Positions 25,385 to 35,793 are shown, counted from the stretch's first letter. The stretch is DNA of 64,000 nt from Phocoena phocoena (GCF_963924675.1 NC_089223.1:5158881-5222880), one strand, 5' to 3'. Notes: generated by a model not told the origin, from the letters alone. Made by a program: numbers and translations.

Positions 25385-25950
25385 GAATGAAAAGAGGTTC
25401 AGGACAGAGTTATGAGACGCTTCAAATTTTAACAATCAGGAAAGAAAAATAAAGATTGTGAAGAGAAGCCAGAAAGCATGAAACCAGAAGAGACCCGAAA
25501 AGATGTCCACTAGACTTAACAGCATGAAGGTAATTTTTTACCTCAAGGACATCTAAGCAAAACGGTGAGAGTAAAAATCCAACGATTGTGTTTGAGGAGT
25601 TGACAAGAGGTAACCAGATGGAGAGTATACGAACTCTTTCAAGAAGTTACCTGTGAAAGGCAGGTAGCTGGAATGAAAGTGGGAGAGGCAGAAAGTTTAA
25701 ATACAGATAGGAATATTCTAATAATAATGGAGATATTGAAGATGAGAAAGTGAGAGGGGGTCATGGAAAGATAATTAATAGTCAGTCTCTGGAATAGAAA
25801 AATGAGGCTGCACTCAAGTACCAGTAGGGCAACTGGGGAGGGACTACAGATTCAGCTGAAAAGAAATATAACTCCCTCCTTGTAACAGAAGAATAGAGAA
25901 AAGAAAAAGTTAATATTTAGGATAATTTATAAACTTGGTTGTTAAAATGA
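25385..25950 (-). repeat. Probable L2 LINE relic
   Basis: The purine-rich run starting near GGTTCAGGACAGAGTTATGA, then GAAGAGAAGCCAGAAAGC, follows the antisense L2 3' region in order. It is old, and the right edge is uncertain. Confidence 0.42.
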
Positions 25951-26806
25951 GGTAATTTCTCTCTAATCCTCTTTCTGCTCTCACTAAAAACAGGAGACCA
26001 AGATGACTCAGGTTTGAAGTTTGAGAATATTAGGGAGATTTTGTTATAACAAAATACAGAAAATTGAAGTGAGAATCAGACACAGATATTTAGTTGATTA
26101 TACAGAAATAATAAGTACAATTCTGACATTAATGATCATTAATTAATGATCATAAATTTTTTGTAGCATCATTTTGTCCTAATATGTAAGATTCTCCAGT
26201 TTTGCTTAGCTATTTATATGAACACATGGATAAGGTGGCCGATTTTATTCATCCACAGCTGCGATTTTTTGATAAGTGTTAAATAATTACAGAGGACTTA
26301 GGAAATATAGGTTTAGGCATTTATTCATGGAATCTAACTTGTATTACAAAGGAAGTGATGTAAGGAAGATTCTGATGGATAGAGAGAAATAAGAAGGGTT
26401 GGTAAGCTGGCATTCTCCATGGGCTCAGAAGATGGAGATGACAGATTTAATAAGTGAATAATCTGTAAGCAGGATGTGTTGTATTAAGACAGTGGGATTT
26501 CAAGGATAATGTTTGGAGAGGACTAATAGATTTGAGTGATATAAGGTTACTTGGTATGGTCCTGGGGCCAGAGCCCCATTAGAAGAGCAAGCTTTCCCAT
26601 CAATTCAGCCTGCATGGATTTCAGCCCTTGATCACCCACTTGTTGGTGTTTTTGCATAGTTTACACACTGCACAGCCTGCATTCTGGAGTATGGTCAATA
26701 GGGGTGAAGTGGGAAGATTACTGTAGTTGAGAAACACTGAGGAACTAGTGTGAGGAATTGGCCATCTATGGATTTCATAGTTCAGAGTGATGACAGGACT
26801 TGAAAG
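25951..26806. other. Unique stretch, no gene recognised
   Basis: AT-rich; nothing to name. Confidence 0.5.
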
Positions 26807-26821
26807 TAAAAGGAAGATTTT

Positions 26822-27030
26822 TTTTTTTTTCTTTTCCCCGTTACGTGGGCCTCTCACTGTTGTGGCCTCTCCCGTTGTGGAGCACAGGCTCTGGACGCGC
26901 AGGCTCAGCAGCCATGGCTCACGGGCCCAGCCGCTCCGCGGCATGTTGGGATCTTCCCGGACCGGGGCACGAACCCGCATCCCCTGCATCGGCAGGCGGA
27001 CTCTCAACCACTGTGCCACCAGTGAAGCCC
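26822..27030 (-). mobile_element. CHR-type tRNA-derived SINE
   Basis: Full-length copy with the T-rich tail on the left and the tRNA-like head on the right. A perfect 15-bp TSD, TAAAAGGAAGATTTT, lies at 26807-26821 and 27031-27045. The 132-codon frame at 26621-27019 is a SINE translation running into flanking DNA. Confidence 0.96.
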
Positions 27031-27187
27031 TAAAAGGAAGATTTTAACGTGGGTACCAAAGTATCATGAGGAAAGATGAGTGACTAGATGCTCATCTGTA
27101 ACATGGGGACCAAGTGGATTCCTCAGATAATATGAGACTTGGTTTTCCTGAGACAAACACCCACACAGAGGTAGCTAGGCCCTTATC

Positions 27188-28115
27188 TGATGTTTACTCA
27201 GTGAACATTTACATAATACTGTATCTCACAAACCGTTCTAACCTCTTCAGAAATATTAACATGTTTAATCCTCATAACAATCTGGGGAGGACACTGTCAT
27301 TCTTGAAACTGCACTCCTTCAGAAAGGACTCGAACCCACAGTCCCTGACTTAGGAGGGAACTTGAACAGATTGTCTTTTAACTGAAGTGACTCACCTGGT
27401 GTCAGGACTTACCGAAGCTCAGGATCTTTTGTCTCGAGGCAGAAAGAATTCAGCTTGAGGCAAAGTGCTGGGCAAAGAGCAGGGGTATTAGCACAGGACT
27501 CTTGTGAGAGGTACAAGCAGACAGGCAGGGGAGCACAGTCCCAACAAAGAGGGCTACATTTTTATAATCAAAGATATATCATTAGTTTCTCCTTTAACCC
27601 TATGTGGTCTAACTGGGACTGTCATGGCGCTATTCAAATCATATGTATATCAGTAGAAGGGTGGTAACATATACTAAAGCATGGTAATCCACCTCAGGTT
27701 TCAGTATAATGCCCCCTTTTTCTAGCTTCTTTCCCCTTTCACCTATATTCCTGTCTTGGCTATAGGCAGGAATGCAGTTTTTCTCAGGGTCTGTTATCTT
27801 ATAGACCTCCCAAGGCCAAATGCAGGTCTTGGAACCAGTTTTCTGTGGTAGTGGCCTAAGTTAAGTCTGTTTAGTTTCAAAGTGTTCTGATTGTTCCTTA
27901 GCTGACAGATGTTCTGGGCATTTTCTGGTTGGTATCTAGCTTACTGTGATCTCCTGAAGTTCCTCTCCACCTATCTTCCCCTAGGGGATTTCTAGCTGTG
28001 TAACTATCTTATTCTATCCCTATCATACTCATTTAACAGATGAAGATATGTAAGCCCCAAAAGTTAGGTAAGTTGTCTAAAGTGATGTAGCTAGTAAACA
28101 GTGGAACTGAGATTC
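27188..28115 (-). repeat. MIR SINE split by an LTR insertion (second case)
   Basis: MIR halves lie at 27188-27303 (CATGTTTAATCCTCATAACA, then CTGGGGAGGACACTGTCATT) and 28026-28115 (TACTCATTTAACAGATGAAG, then GATGTAGCTAGTAAACAGTG). Joined, they form one antisense MIR. The flanking tetramers TTCT and TACT differ by one base and are a plausible TSD of the LTR between them. Confidence 0.75.
27304..28025 (-). mobile_element. Solo LTR, family shared with 15479 and 40986 (copy 2)
   Basis: Its termini are TG and CA on either strand, with the 5' end TGATAGGGATAGAATAAG on the minus strand. The TATA-like element is intact (plus strand CATTTTTATAATC near 27560). It is shorter than copies 1 and 3 and has two, not three, of the B-box-like motifs near its 3' end (27328, 27360). 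No retroviral genes adjoin it. Confidence 0.85.
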
Positions 28116-28127
28116 AACCCACTTGGT

Positions 28128-28169
28128 GAGAGAGGGAGAGAGGGAGAGAGAGAGAGACAGAGAGAGAGA
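28128..28169. repeat. GA-rich simple repeat
   Basis: (GAGAGG)n changing to (GA)n, interrupted by one ACAG. Confidence 0.92.
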
Positions 28170-29759
28170 AATCACTTCTTAATTAGGCTACAGGGATTGT
28201 GGAAGGTAGAGGAAGGTATTTGTGCTTAATATAAATAAACATTGAGTGATTAGAAAGATGGTGAAGAGACAGGTCCAGATAAAGATTACGGGAGAAAAAG
28301 CAGAAATAAAAGGTTGGCTTTAGAAAAGTAATCTGATGCTGGAGTAAGAGCAAAAAGGAGCAAATGTCACCAAGAAAAATAAAAAGTAACGCACTCTAAA
28401 TTGTGTTTGAACAATCCTTTGATAGAAAGTGAAAGTTAAAAGAGACAGGTTTGTGCCATGATCTGAAACAGGGTTTGGAGTTGCTGTGTTTGGTTCGGGC
28501 TTTTCCCTCCATGCCACAAGAGGCTGATACAAACAACTCTTTTCCAAGACGAGAGTAGTGGCCTTGTGGTCCAGCACGCAAGCAGGGAGTCTGGGTGCTG
28601 GACTGCAGTTGGAACTAACCACGTCATTGACCGTCCACCCATCACAGCAAAGGGCACTTTCTCGTGGCCCCATTCACCGCACTCCAAAGTAATGTATCTT
28701 TGCTAGTGTGTACATTTTGTTCCAGGTAAGTGGGTGGTAAACTTCCATTATTTTCAACACACTGAAAATGATTAAACCACATTGCTTTCTGTTTCTCAAA
28801 TTTCTGTGTGTTTGGGAGAAGGGACTGCCAGGCAGTTGTTGAATAGGGTTCTTAAAAACCTTAATAAGAGCTAAGCCTGAAGCTGTCTCAGTGACTAATC
28901 AAATACAAGAGATTACAGGCACCACTGCAGGGACACTGCACCGGGCCAATACTTAGTAAAAATTTTAATTTTTCATGAAGAAGGATTCAGACTTCCCACT
29001 GCTAATCTCAGATCCAGATTGGGTTTTTTTGTGTTTTTTTTTTTTAGTAAAGCAATAAAAGTCACTGGGAAAAAAGAGACACCAAGGGAGAATGCATTTA
29101 TAAAAGAGCTAAAGCAAAACTTAGGACTCACAGAATAAAAGACCCTGGGAGTCATCTAATCAGAAAAGTGCAGGGCAGTCATATGACATTTACTCTTTTC
29201 ATAGCCATGGCAGACCTCCAAGAGTAACCCTAGTGATCTTCCTATTGATCACAAATCTAACCCTAAACAACTAAAAAAGGAGCTTCAGATAGCACCAGAA
29301 AATTAATGTATAGAGCTGGTATACATTTTGACATGAATTTGCCCTCCTCAGTGAGGTATTATCTCTTCACCTAAGAGAAAAGGAAACTGAGAAAAGGAAA
29401 AGATGCCAAGTGACCAGTATAAGTCCAAGTAAGTGAGGGAACAAGCCAGACTAGAACTCAGATTTGCCCACTGCCAATCTTGTGCTCTGCAGACCATCCC
29501 CAGTTCATCCATGCGGTAGCTGACCTATCTTTTGCTGAGGGAAAAGATATGTGTGTTATATAGTTTACCTACTAAGAGGAACAAATGAAGTATTTCGTGC
29601 TGAGTCCCCTGTTCTGTTCATTGATTGACAGAACCCATCGCAGGAATGTAGAGCCAGTAGACTCTTCCACAGGTGAGATATGAGTCTCAGTAGCATGAGT
29701 CCAATACTCTCCTCTAAAGTGCCACCTCCAATAATTAAAGGTGGACCTTTTGCTTAGGG
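28170..29759. other. Unique stretch, no gene recognised
   Basis: Overlapping minus-strand frames at 28320-28687 (up to 117 codons) sit in a GC-richer patch with several CpGs but match nothing I recognise. A T-rich run lies at 29023-29045. Confidence 0.45.
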
Positions 29760-29766
29760 TAGAGCA

Positions 29767-29983
29767 TTTTTTTATCAGCTTTATTGAGGTACAGCTGATA
29801 AAATTATATTATACTTAAAGTATACAGCGTGTTGATTTGATATGTGTATACATTGTGAAGGATTCCTACTACAGAGTTAACTGACACGTTTTTGACTATA
29901 GTTGATAATACTGTATTTTATAATTAAAATTTTCTAAGAGTATAACATAAATGTTCTCACCAAGAATAAAAAATAAAAATGGC
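29767..29983 (-). mobile_element. Ancient L1M with inverted 5' part (twin-priming structure)
   Basis: From 29767 to about 29888 the sequence is the L1M 3' terminus in antisense (TTTTTTATCAGCTTTATTGA, then TGTGTATACATTGTGAAGGA). From about 29889 to 29983 it is the L1M segment that normally lies just upstream, in sense (GACTATAGTTGATAATACTG, then TAAATGTTCTCACCAAGAA). This head-to-head order fits one insertion with a 5' inversion. TAGAGCA occurs on both sides (29760-29766 and 29984-29990). Confidence 0.65.
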
Positions 29984-29990
29984 TAGAGCA

Positions 29991-31160
29991 ATATTTTAAA
30001 CTTCATAGACTAAGACTTATAAGATTTCAACAATTAGTTGAAGGCACGGTCTTTGTGAGGGCAGGAAATGTATATTTCCTGGTGAGAAAAGAGCAATAAA
30101 ATGGAAAGGAAAAAATATGGCACTTTGGCATTTTGCTTCATTGTTTTGCCATGCCCAGACCCTACTGTCAGGAATCCCCTTATGCTTATTCCTAGGAGCG
30201 TATGGAATGGTACCAAAATGTCTCTTGGGATTGAGACTCTCACAATTGAAGTGACATTAATTTTCGTCCAGAATAGTGTAATGTCAGATTGTGACAACTA
30301 CAGTGATTTGGCATTCATTTTATGTTAGGACAATGTACGTCTCAACCCACAGCTTTCCCCATTCTTGAGTGTCAGCCTTATAGACAGCGTTATTTTTTTC
30401 TCTTTCTCGTTGTCACTCTGAACTGTGCTTAAAATAGACTCTAAAAACAGGATTCTGTCTTTGCCAACTCTCTATTTTCTAGCACGTAATTTGTTCCAAA
30501 TAATGTAAATGTTCCCTGTACCTTAGGAATGACCTAGAGGTAATAAGCTATTCAAACCCTGTAACTGTATCTCCTCAGATTTTCTTCTAATTTTCTTATA
30601 TTTATATTTTCTTTTCCATTATGTGCATTATGGTTGCAAGAAGTCTCAAATCCTTTGGGATTTAAGGGTGAGGGGAATAAACACTGCCTTCTTCCCAAAA
30701 GATTCTTGTCACCCTTAGGCTATCTCTGAATCATGAATATTTAAAAATAATTGAAATGCCTGCTAATACTTAATTGACAGGTAGGAAAAGATTTTTAAAT
30801 TACCTATAGTCTTTTGTAAATTTTGAAATTTAAAAATATTTTTTACGTATAACAAAGAGCTTAATAAATTGGACAATATTGAAGACCAGTGAGATTTAAG
30901 TTTGAATATAGAGGGTAGAAGCTGTTGATCAGTATAATCTAATGGTCCACATTCTCCTTGTGAACTGCTCATGTCTCTAATATGTTCTCACTCTGAAGTG
31001 CTAGCGATCTTTCTGATCTCAATGTATAAGCAAGACCTTTTAATTTTGTACCTAGAGTTTGGAATAAAAGGAAATGGGCCCTCCCTCCCTTGGCTACTTT
31101 AGAGTTGATAGGTCATTTATTATTGGAACTGAAATGGTATAAACAATTCTCTTCTTTCCC
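29991..31160. other. Unique stretch, no gene recognised
   Basis: AT-rich; nothing named. Frames of 87 and 75 codons on opposite strands near 30.1 kb are incidental. Confidence 0.5.
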
Positions 31161-31171
31161 TTGTTAACAGC

Positions 31172-31590
31172 AACTTCCATTGTTAGAGAGGGGAGCGTGA
31201 GAGAAGCCTCGTTGGTTGACGTCACTTGGTTCATGAAGCCTTCGCCTAGGAGTGAAGCTGCTGGACAAACCTTGAGAAGGATCATCTCCTGCTTCAATCT
31301 GCTGCTGGATAGGAACCAATCAGAGAGAGAGAGGCGGAAGAAGGAGAAGGAGGGCGTCCAGGGCTTTCCCGATCACAAATCTCACCTCCGCTCCAACTCT
31401 TTTTATACTTTTCTTGCAAAAATAATAATAGAAATAAGGAGGTGGTGGGGTTTCCAAAAACAAAAAGCGTAACCTTCAACCGTCTGGGGAAGGCAAAAAT
31501 CCCAACCACCGCAGCTCTCATTTCGAACGTAAAGTTGTAGCGCACACAATCAGGATGTTCCTTAAGAGTGCTCTTAAAAGAACACATGGT
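31172..31590. promoter_or_regulatory. Promoter-like block with CpG cluster and CRE palindrome
   Basis: About 15 CpGs fall in 31190-31590, far denser than the surrounding DNA. The block holds a perfect CRE palindrome TGACGTCA (31217-31224), a CCAAT box (31316-31320) and a weak TATA-like TTTTATAC (31401). Just upstream, a pyrimidine-rich run ending TTGTTAACAG (31162-31171) looks like a splice acceptor. It runs without a visible gap into an L1 5'UTR fragment (31587 on). Two readings compete: the start of a noncoding or unrecognised gene, or upstream 5'UTR or 5'-transduced sequence of that L1. The 103- and 97-codon frames match no protein I know. Confidence 0.45.
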
Positions 31591-32309
31591 GTGTGGCTGG
31601 CAGGGTCTTGGCGCTCTGGCCGGTGTCAGGCCTGTGCCTCTGAGTTGGGAGAGCCGAGTTCAGGACATTGGTCCACCAGAGTCCTCCCAGCTCCACATAA
31701 TATCAAACGGTGAAAGCTCTCCAAGAGATCTCCGTCTAAACGCTAAGACCCACCTCCACTCACCTAAGTGTCCATTGACAGATGAATGGATAAAGAAGAT
31801 GTGGCACATATATACAATGGAATATTACTCAGCCATAAAAAGAAATGAAATTGAGTTACCTGTAGTAAGGTGGATGGACCTAGAGTCTGTCATAGAGAGT
31901 GAAGTAAGTCAGAAAGAGAAAAACAAATACCGTATGCTAACACATATATATGGAATCTAAAACAACAGTACTAATGAACCTAGTGGCAGGGCAGGAATAA
32001 AGACACACATGTAGAGAACGGACTTGAGGACATGGGGAGGGGGAAGGGTAAGCTGGGACCAAGTGAGAGAGTGGCATGGACATATATACACTACCAAATG
32101 TAAAATAGCTAGCTAGTGGGAAGCAGCCGCATAGCACAGGGAGATCAGCTCAGTGCTTTGCAACCACCTAGAGGGGTGGAATAGGGAGGGTGGGAGGGAG
32201 CCGCAAGAGGGAGAGGATATGGGGATATATAGCCAATTCACTTTGTTATACAGCAGCAACTAACACAACAATGTAAAGCAATTATACTCCAATAAAGATG
32301 TTTAAAAAA
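31587..32309 (+). mobile_element. L1 LINE: 5'UTR end fused directly to the 3' end
   Basis: 31587-31760 reads as the end of an L1 5'UTR: TGTCAGGCCTGTGCCTCTGA, GGAGAGCCGAGTTCAGGACA, CATAATATCAAACGGTGAAA and GAGATCTCCGTCTAAACGC. From about 31763 it is the L1 3' end: ORF2 C-terminus (CCTAAGTGTCCATTGACAGA), a G-rich 3'UTR, then CAATAAAGATGTTTAAAA. ORF1 and nearly all ORF2 are absent. The 130-codon frame 31568-31960 runs across the join and includes the ORF2 tail block MEYYSAIKRNEIELP. A possible TSD is discussed in the findings. Confidence 0.85.
32034..32057 (+). other. Potential G-quadruplex in L1 3'UTR
   Basis: The G-runs are GGGG, GGGGG, GGG and GGG, with loops of 1, 2 and 6 bases, which meets the usual four-run rule. 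The same motif is present antisense in the L1 at 34411-34434 and is broken in the copy at about 53740 (last run GTG). Confidence 0.65.
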
Positions 32310-32324
32310 AAAAGAAAATGGGTC

Positions 32325-32700
32325 ATAGAATGTCACAGAGCATATCAACCTTTTAATGCTTTCCATTAAAATTCCTTTTCCTTTCTCTAATTGTGAAGAA
32401 AATTATCCTTGGCTTAAGTTTCAATTTTCCTTCAAAATTCTGATCTCCTACCACCAAAATTCAATTAATTTGTTCAACAACATTTCCGGTCCTTATTCAG
32501 CAAAGCTTTTCTTGGAACTACTATAGCTCTTAAATTTTGTGCAAAGTGCTATCAACTCACAGATAAACCAGCCACTGTGCCGTGTAATGTATCTCAGAGA
32601 CCAGTGTAGGAAAAACTAACAGTTGAATGTAGAAAGTAGAACATTCCGGTTAGAATTTTTCTTAATGGCCAGAAATTGTAAGTAATCTCAAAAATCACAA
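32325..32700. other. Unique spacer
   Basis: AT-rich; nothing recognised. Confidence 0.5.
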
Positions 32701-33150
32701 TTGCAGAAGGAACAATTATAGCATGGCACAGTCACGTACTAGAAAACCAGGCAACAATGAAAATAAAGGAACGGCAGCTACAGCTACATGCAGCAACATG
32801 GGTGAATCTTTGAGAAAATGTTAAATGAAAAAAAGCCACAGGAAAAAATTGCATACTACGTAATTCCCCTTTATGTGCATTTCAAAAATTGACAGAACAA
32901 AACTATAAATCTTAGGAAGGTAAACCTAAATGTTAAAAGGGCAAAGTCAGGAAACTATGAATCATAAATGTTACAGCAGTGGTAACTTTTGAGAAAAAAG
33001 GAGACTATGAAACTTAAAAGGTTTATAAAGTAAGACGCGGAGCCCTTGTTCATGTGTCCAGATGTTTGTTTTATACTAGTTTACGAGGTTTTGCATATTG
33101 TTTTATTTTAGGTGTGTTATTTTTCAAAATAAAAATATTTTTACTACAGA
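32700..33150 (+). mobile_element. Ancient L1M 3' fragment
   Basis: CATGCAGCAACATGGGTGAA, then GCATACTACGTAATTCCC, GTTACAGCAGTGGTAACTTT and a terminal GTGTGTTATTTTTCAAAATA follow the order of old L1M 3' ends. Strongly diverged. Confidence 0.6.
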
Positions 33151-33234
33151 AAGTGTAACATGTCCTAAAAGATGACATATGTGATTGCTTATTACATGTT
33201 TTTCATAATAGAGTGAGTCTATGTTCTGTGTCAG

Positions 33235-33310
33235 TGGAAACTGCTTTGTTCAGCCTTGGATACACAATGCCCAGCACTTATCATGTGACATTGAATAAAT
33301 GAACAAGCAG
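33235..33310 (+). repeat. Probable L2 or MIR 3' tail relic
   Basis: CAATGCCCAGCACTTATCAT followed by GAATAAATGAACAA resembles the end of L2 (CTGGCACATAGTAGGTGCTC, then AATAAATG). Short and diverged. Confidence 0.35.
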
Positions 33311-33554
33311 AAGTATTGGCAGGTGATAAAAATTGTGTGCACCTCAAGGTCTTTCAGTATGCATTGTTCATTATGGATAAAATTATGGAGGGTTTAAAAT
33401 ATTAAATATTTATTATTATGTTATACATTATAATGTATATTATATATTAAATAATTAGCTTTCTCATTAACTTAATAGTTGAATTGAAGAGAGTGAGGAG
33501 AGAAAAAGCGGCATCACAGCATTGAGAGATAATCCTCTATGGGTCTCTCACATT

Positions 33555-33960
33555 TCTTCATGTCTTGAAAGCAAGAGACACTGCTACCTTTGCTCCAGAC
33601 TATCTTCTAAGAGATGTTTATCTCCCTCCAGAACCGAGGGCAGATTTGCTGACAGCCTATTGTGAAAGATTTGGGTTCCTAAGCTCGGGATTCCTCTTCT
33701 ATAATGCAACCTGGGGCATGTGCAGGCGGTCCCTGGTCCTCTAACCATTGCTTTGTGGACAATGGCACCTGGGTAACCAACAGAAATGTGGAGATTCTGG
33801 CTACTGCCTTTGCCATGAGTAATGAACTGTCTTTTATCTCTAAAACAGGAGCCTTGTGTCTTCCACAGCATCTGTAGAACTGTGGCAGGCTAATTGTAGA
33901 GAGACAAATCAGCCCCTTCCCAGCTCCTGACACACAGATGTTACCTTAAGGAACTGCAAG
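33555..33960 (+). mobile_element. Probable old ERVL-style LTR
   Basis: The segments CTATTGTGAAAGATTTGGGT, TGCTTTGTGGACAATGGCAC, CCATGAGTAATGAACTGTC and GGAGCCTTGTGTCTTCCACA are in the order I know from old mammalian LTRs. ATGAGTAATGAAC stands at the worn polyadenylation position. Open frames of 95 and 84 codons on the other strand are incidental. Family not assigned. Confidence 0.5.
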
Positions 33961-34050
33961 GACACTAGAAAATCCCAATGGAACAGATCAACACCTACAG
34001 CTTATTTTGAAAATACTTTTGTAATAGGAAATCACCTGAAGTTCTGGCAG

Positions 34051-34672
34051 GTTTTTTATTTATTTTTATTTTTTTAACATCTTTATTGGAGTGTAATAGC
34101 TTTACAATGGTGTGTTAGTTTCTGCTTTATAACAAAGTGAATCAGCTATACATATACATATGTTCCCATATCTCTTCCCTCTTGCATCTCCCTCCCACCC
34201 TCCCTATCCCACCCCTCTAGGTGGTCACAAAGCACTGAGCTGATCTCCCTGTGCTATGTGGCTGCTTCCCACTAGCTATCTATTTTACGTTTGGTAATGT
34301 ATATATGTCCATGCCACTCTCTCACTTCGTCCCAGCTTAACCTTCCCCCTAGCTATCTATTTTACGTTTGGTAATGTATATATGTCCATGCCACTCTCTC
34401 ACTTCGTCCCAGCTTACCCTTCCCCCTCCCCATGTCCTCAAGTCCATTCTCTACGTCTGCATCTTTATTCCTGTCCTGCCCCTAGGTTCTTCAGAACCTT
34501 TTTTTCCTTTTTAGATTCCATATATATGTGTTAGCATACAGTATTTGTCTTTTCTTTCTGACTTACTTCACTTACATATATACAATGGAATATGACTCAG
34601 CCATAAAAAAAAAAAAAACAAAATTGAGTTATCTGTCGTGAGGTGGATCGACCTAGAGTCTGTCATACAGCG
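34051..34672 (-). mobile_element. Young L1 3' end with inverted 5' part
   Basis: 34051-34573 is the young L1 3' end in antisense: T-rich tail, CATCTTTATTGGAGTGTAAT, then the C-rich 3'UTR. From 34574 to 34672 the strand flips to sense ORF2 (ATATATACAATGGAATATGA, then GTGGATCGACCTAGAGTCTG). The flanks TGGCAGGTTT (34045) and TGGCAGTTT (34673) are a candidate TSD. The L1 bears a 77-bp internal tandem duplication. Confidence 0.85.
34272..34425. repeat. 77-bp tandem duplication inside the L1 3'UTR
   Basis: The unit beginning CTAGCTATCTATTTTACG occurs at 34272 and again at 34349, 77 bp apart. The copies are nearly identical; one visible difference is CTTAACC against CTTACCC near the end. Other copies of this L1 have the unit once. 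Confidence 0.93.
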
Positions 34673-34680
34673 TGGCAGTT

Positions 34681-35793
34681 TAATGAATAATTGTGCTTAC
34701 TATTTCTAAGGAAGTGTTTCAAGTGGTCATGTTAAAACTGAGCTTCCCTTTACCCCAAACAAACAAGAGTTTTCAGTGAAATGGAATGCTGAAGTGAAAA
34801 GGAACACCAGAAGCATTTCTTCATAGCGTTCTTGTTTGCTTATGAAGTGTTAGATCTTTCCCTCACTTATTGGGCGTATTTAACTAACTATTGAAAAAAC
34901 ATTCAAGAGTTTTATTCCTTAAGTGAAGTCCTGAAAAATAATATTGCTCTATGCACCAGATGCTAAAATTGTATTCACAGCTAATGCCTCACAAAATACG
35001 GCACAGCTGAATGTGACCTACAGCATATTACACAGTAGGGTCTTTAGATATAAAATGTCAGAACCACAGGACACCAAAATGCAAACACTTTCACTTTACT
35101 TTCTGAACAGAAAAATGACTTGAAAATGAATACAAATACTACTTAGAAACACTTAAAACCGTCAAACTAACTTCCATGAAAATTATTCATGTTCCCAGTT
35201 TCCTCAGTGCCATTAAATACTCAGTATCTAATTAGCTATTGCCAATGGGATTTGCTCTTAATTTTGTTAGATGGCCCATTTGTTTCATGCCATAATACTT
35301 TCATATTAGAAAAGTCACTACAAATTATGACACTGCTCCCTATTTGCCGAGCTTTTATGCCTTACGTGTCTTATGCTACTTAGTCTCTAAGACTGCATAA
35401 CACCATTAGGTATTAATACTATGCCAGAGAGATGATCAGGTTAGAGATTAAGAGATTGTCGCATCCTTAAATCATATTTTTCAAATTACACTTCTCTGTG
35501 TTCATTGCCACTGTTGTGTAGAAAACTGTGCTAATAACCCCAAGCTCATGGAACTGCCTTCGTGTGGGGCAGGAGGGCTTGCTGCCCGCCACGAGCAGAT
35601 ATTTCTGTCAAGTACCCATGGCTCTTTATGGACAGGGTAAGAGAGAGATTACATTGTCATTACTGGGAAAGTTACCCAGAAATGCCCCCCAAGTTTGAGA
35701 TGGTATTGTCACCTCTACTCTCGGGACAGCTCATTTTTTTAAGTCTATAACATGGAGTCCTTTTAACTAAGATTTACCCTTCATTTGCAGATA
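34681..35793. other. Unique stretch, no gene recognised
   Basis: AT-rich, with a GC-richer patch near 35560-35720. No repeat or exon recognised. Confidence 0.5.

Noticed and set aside
31161..31472. 103-codon frame over the CpG-rich block as a first coding exon
   Set aside because: The frame starts upstream of the possible acceptor and has no known homologue. The block is better described as regulatory or L1-associated.
31760..31764. L1 5'UTR to 3' end join as a canonical splice product
   Set aside because: The 3' side follows AG, but no GT stands at the 5' side in the 5'UTR text as I know it. CAAC microhomology fits better.
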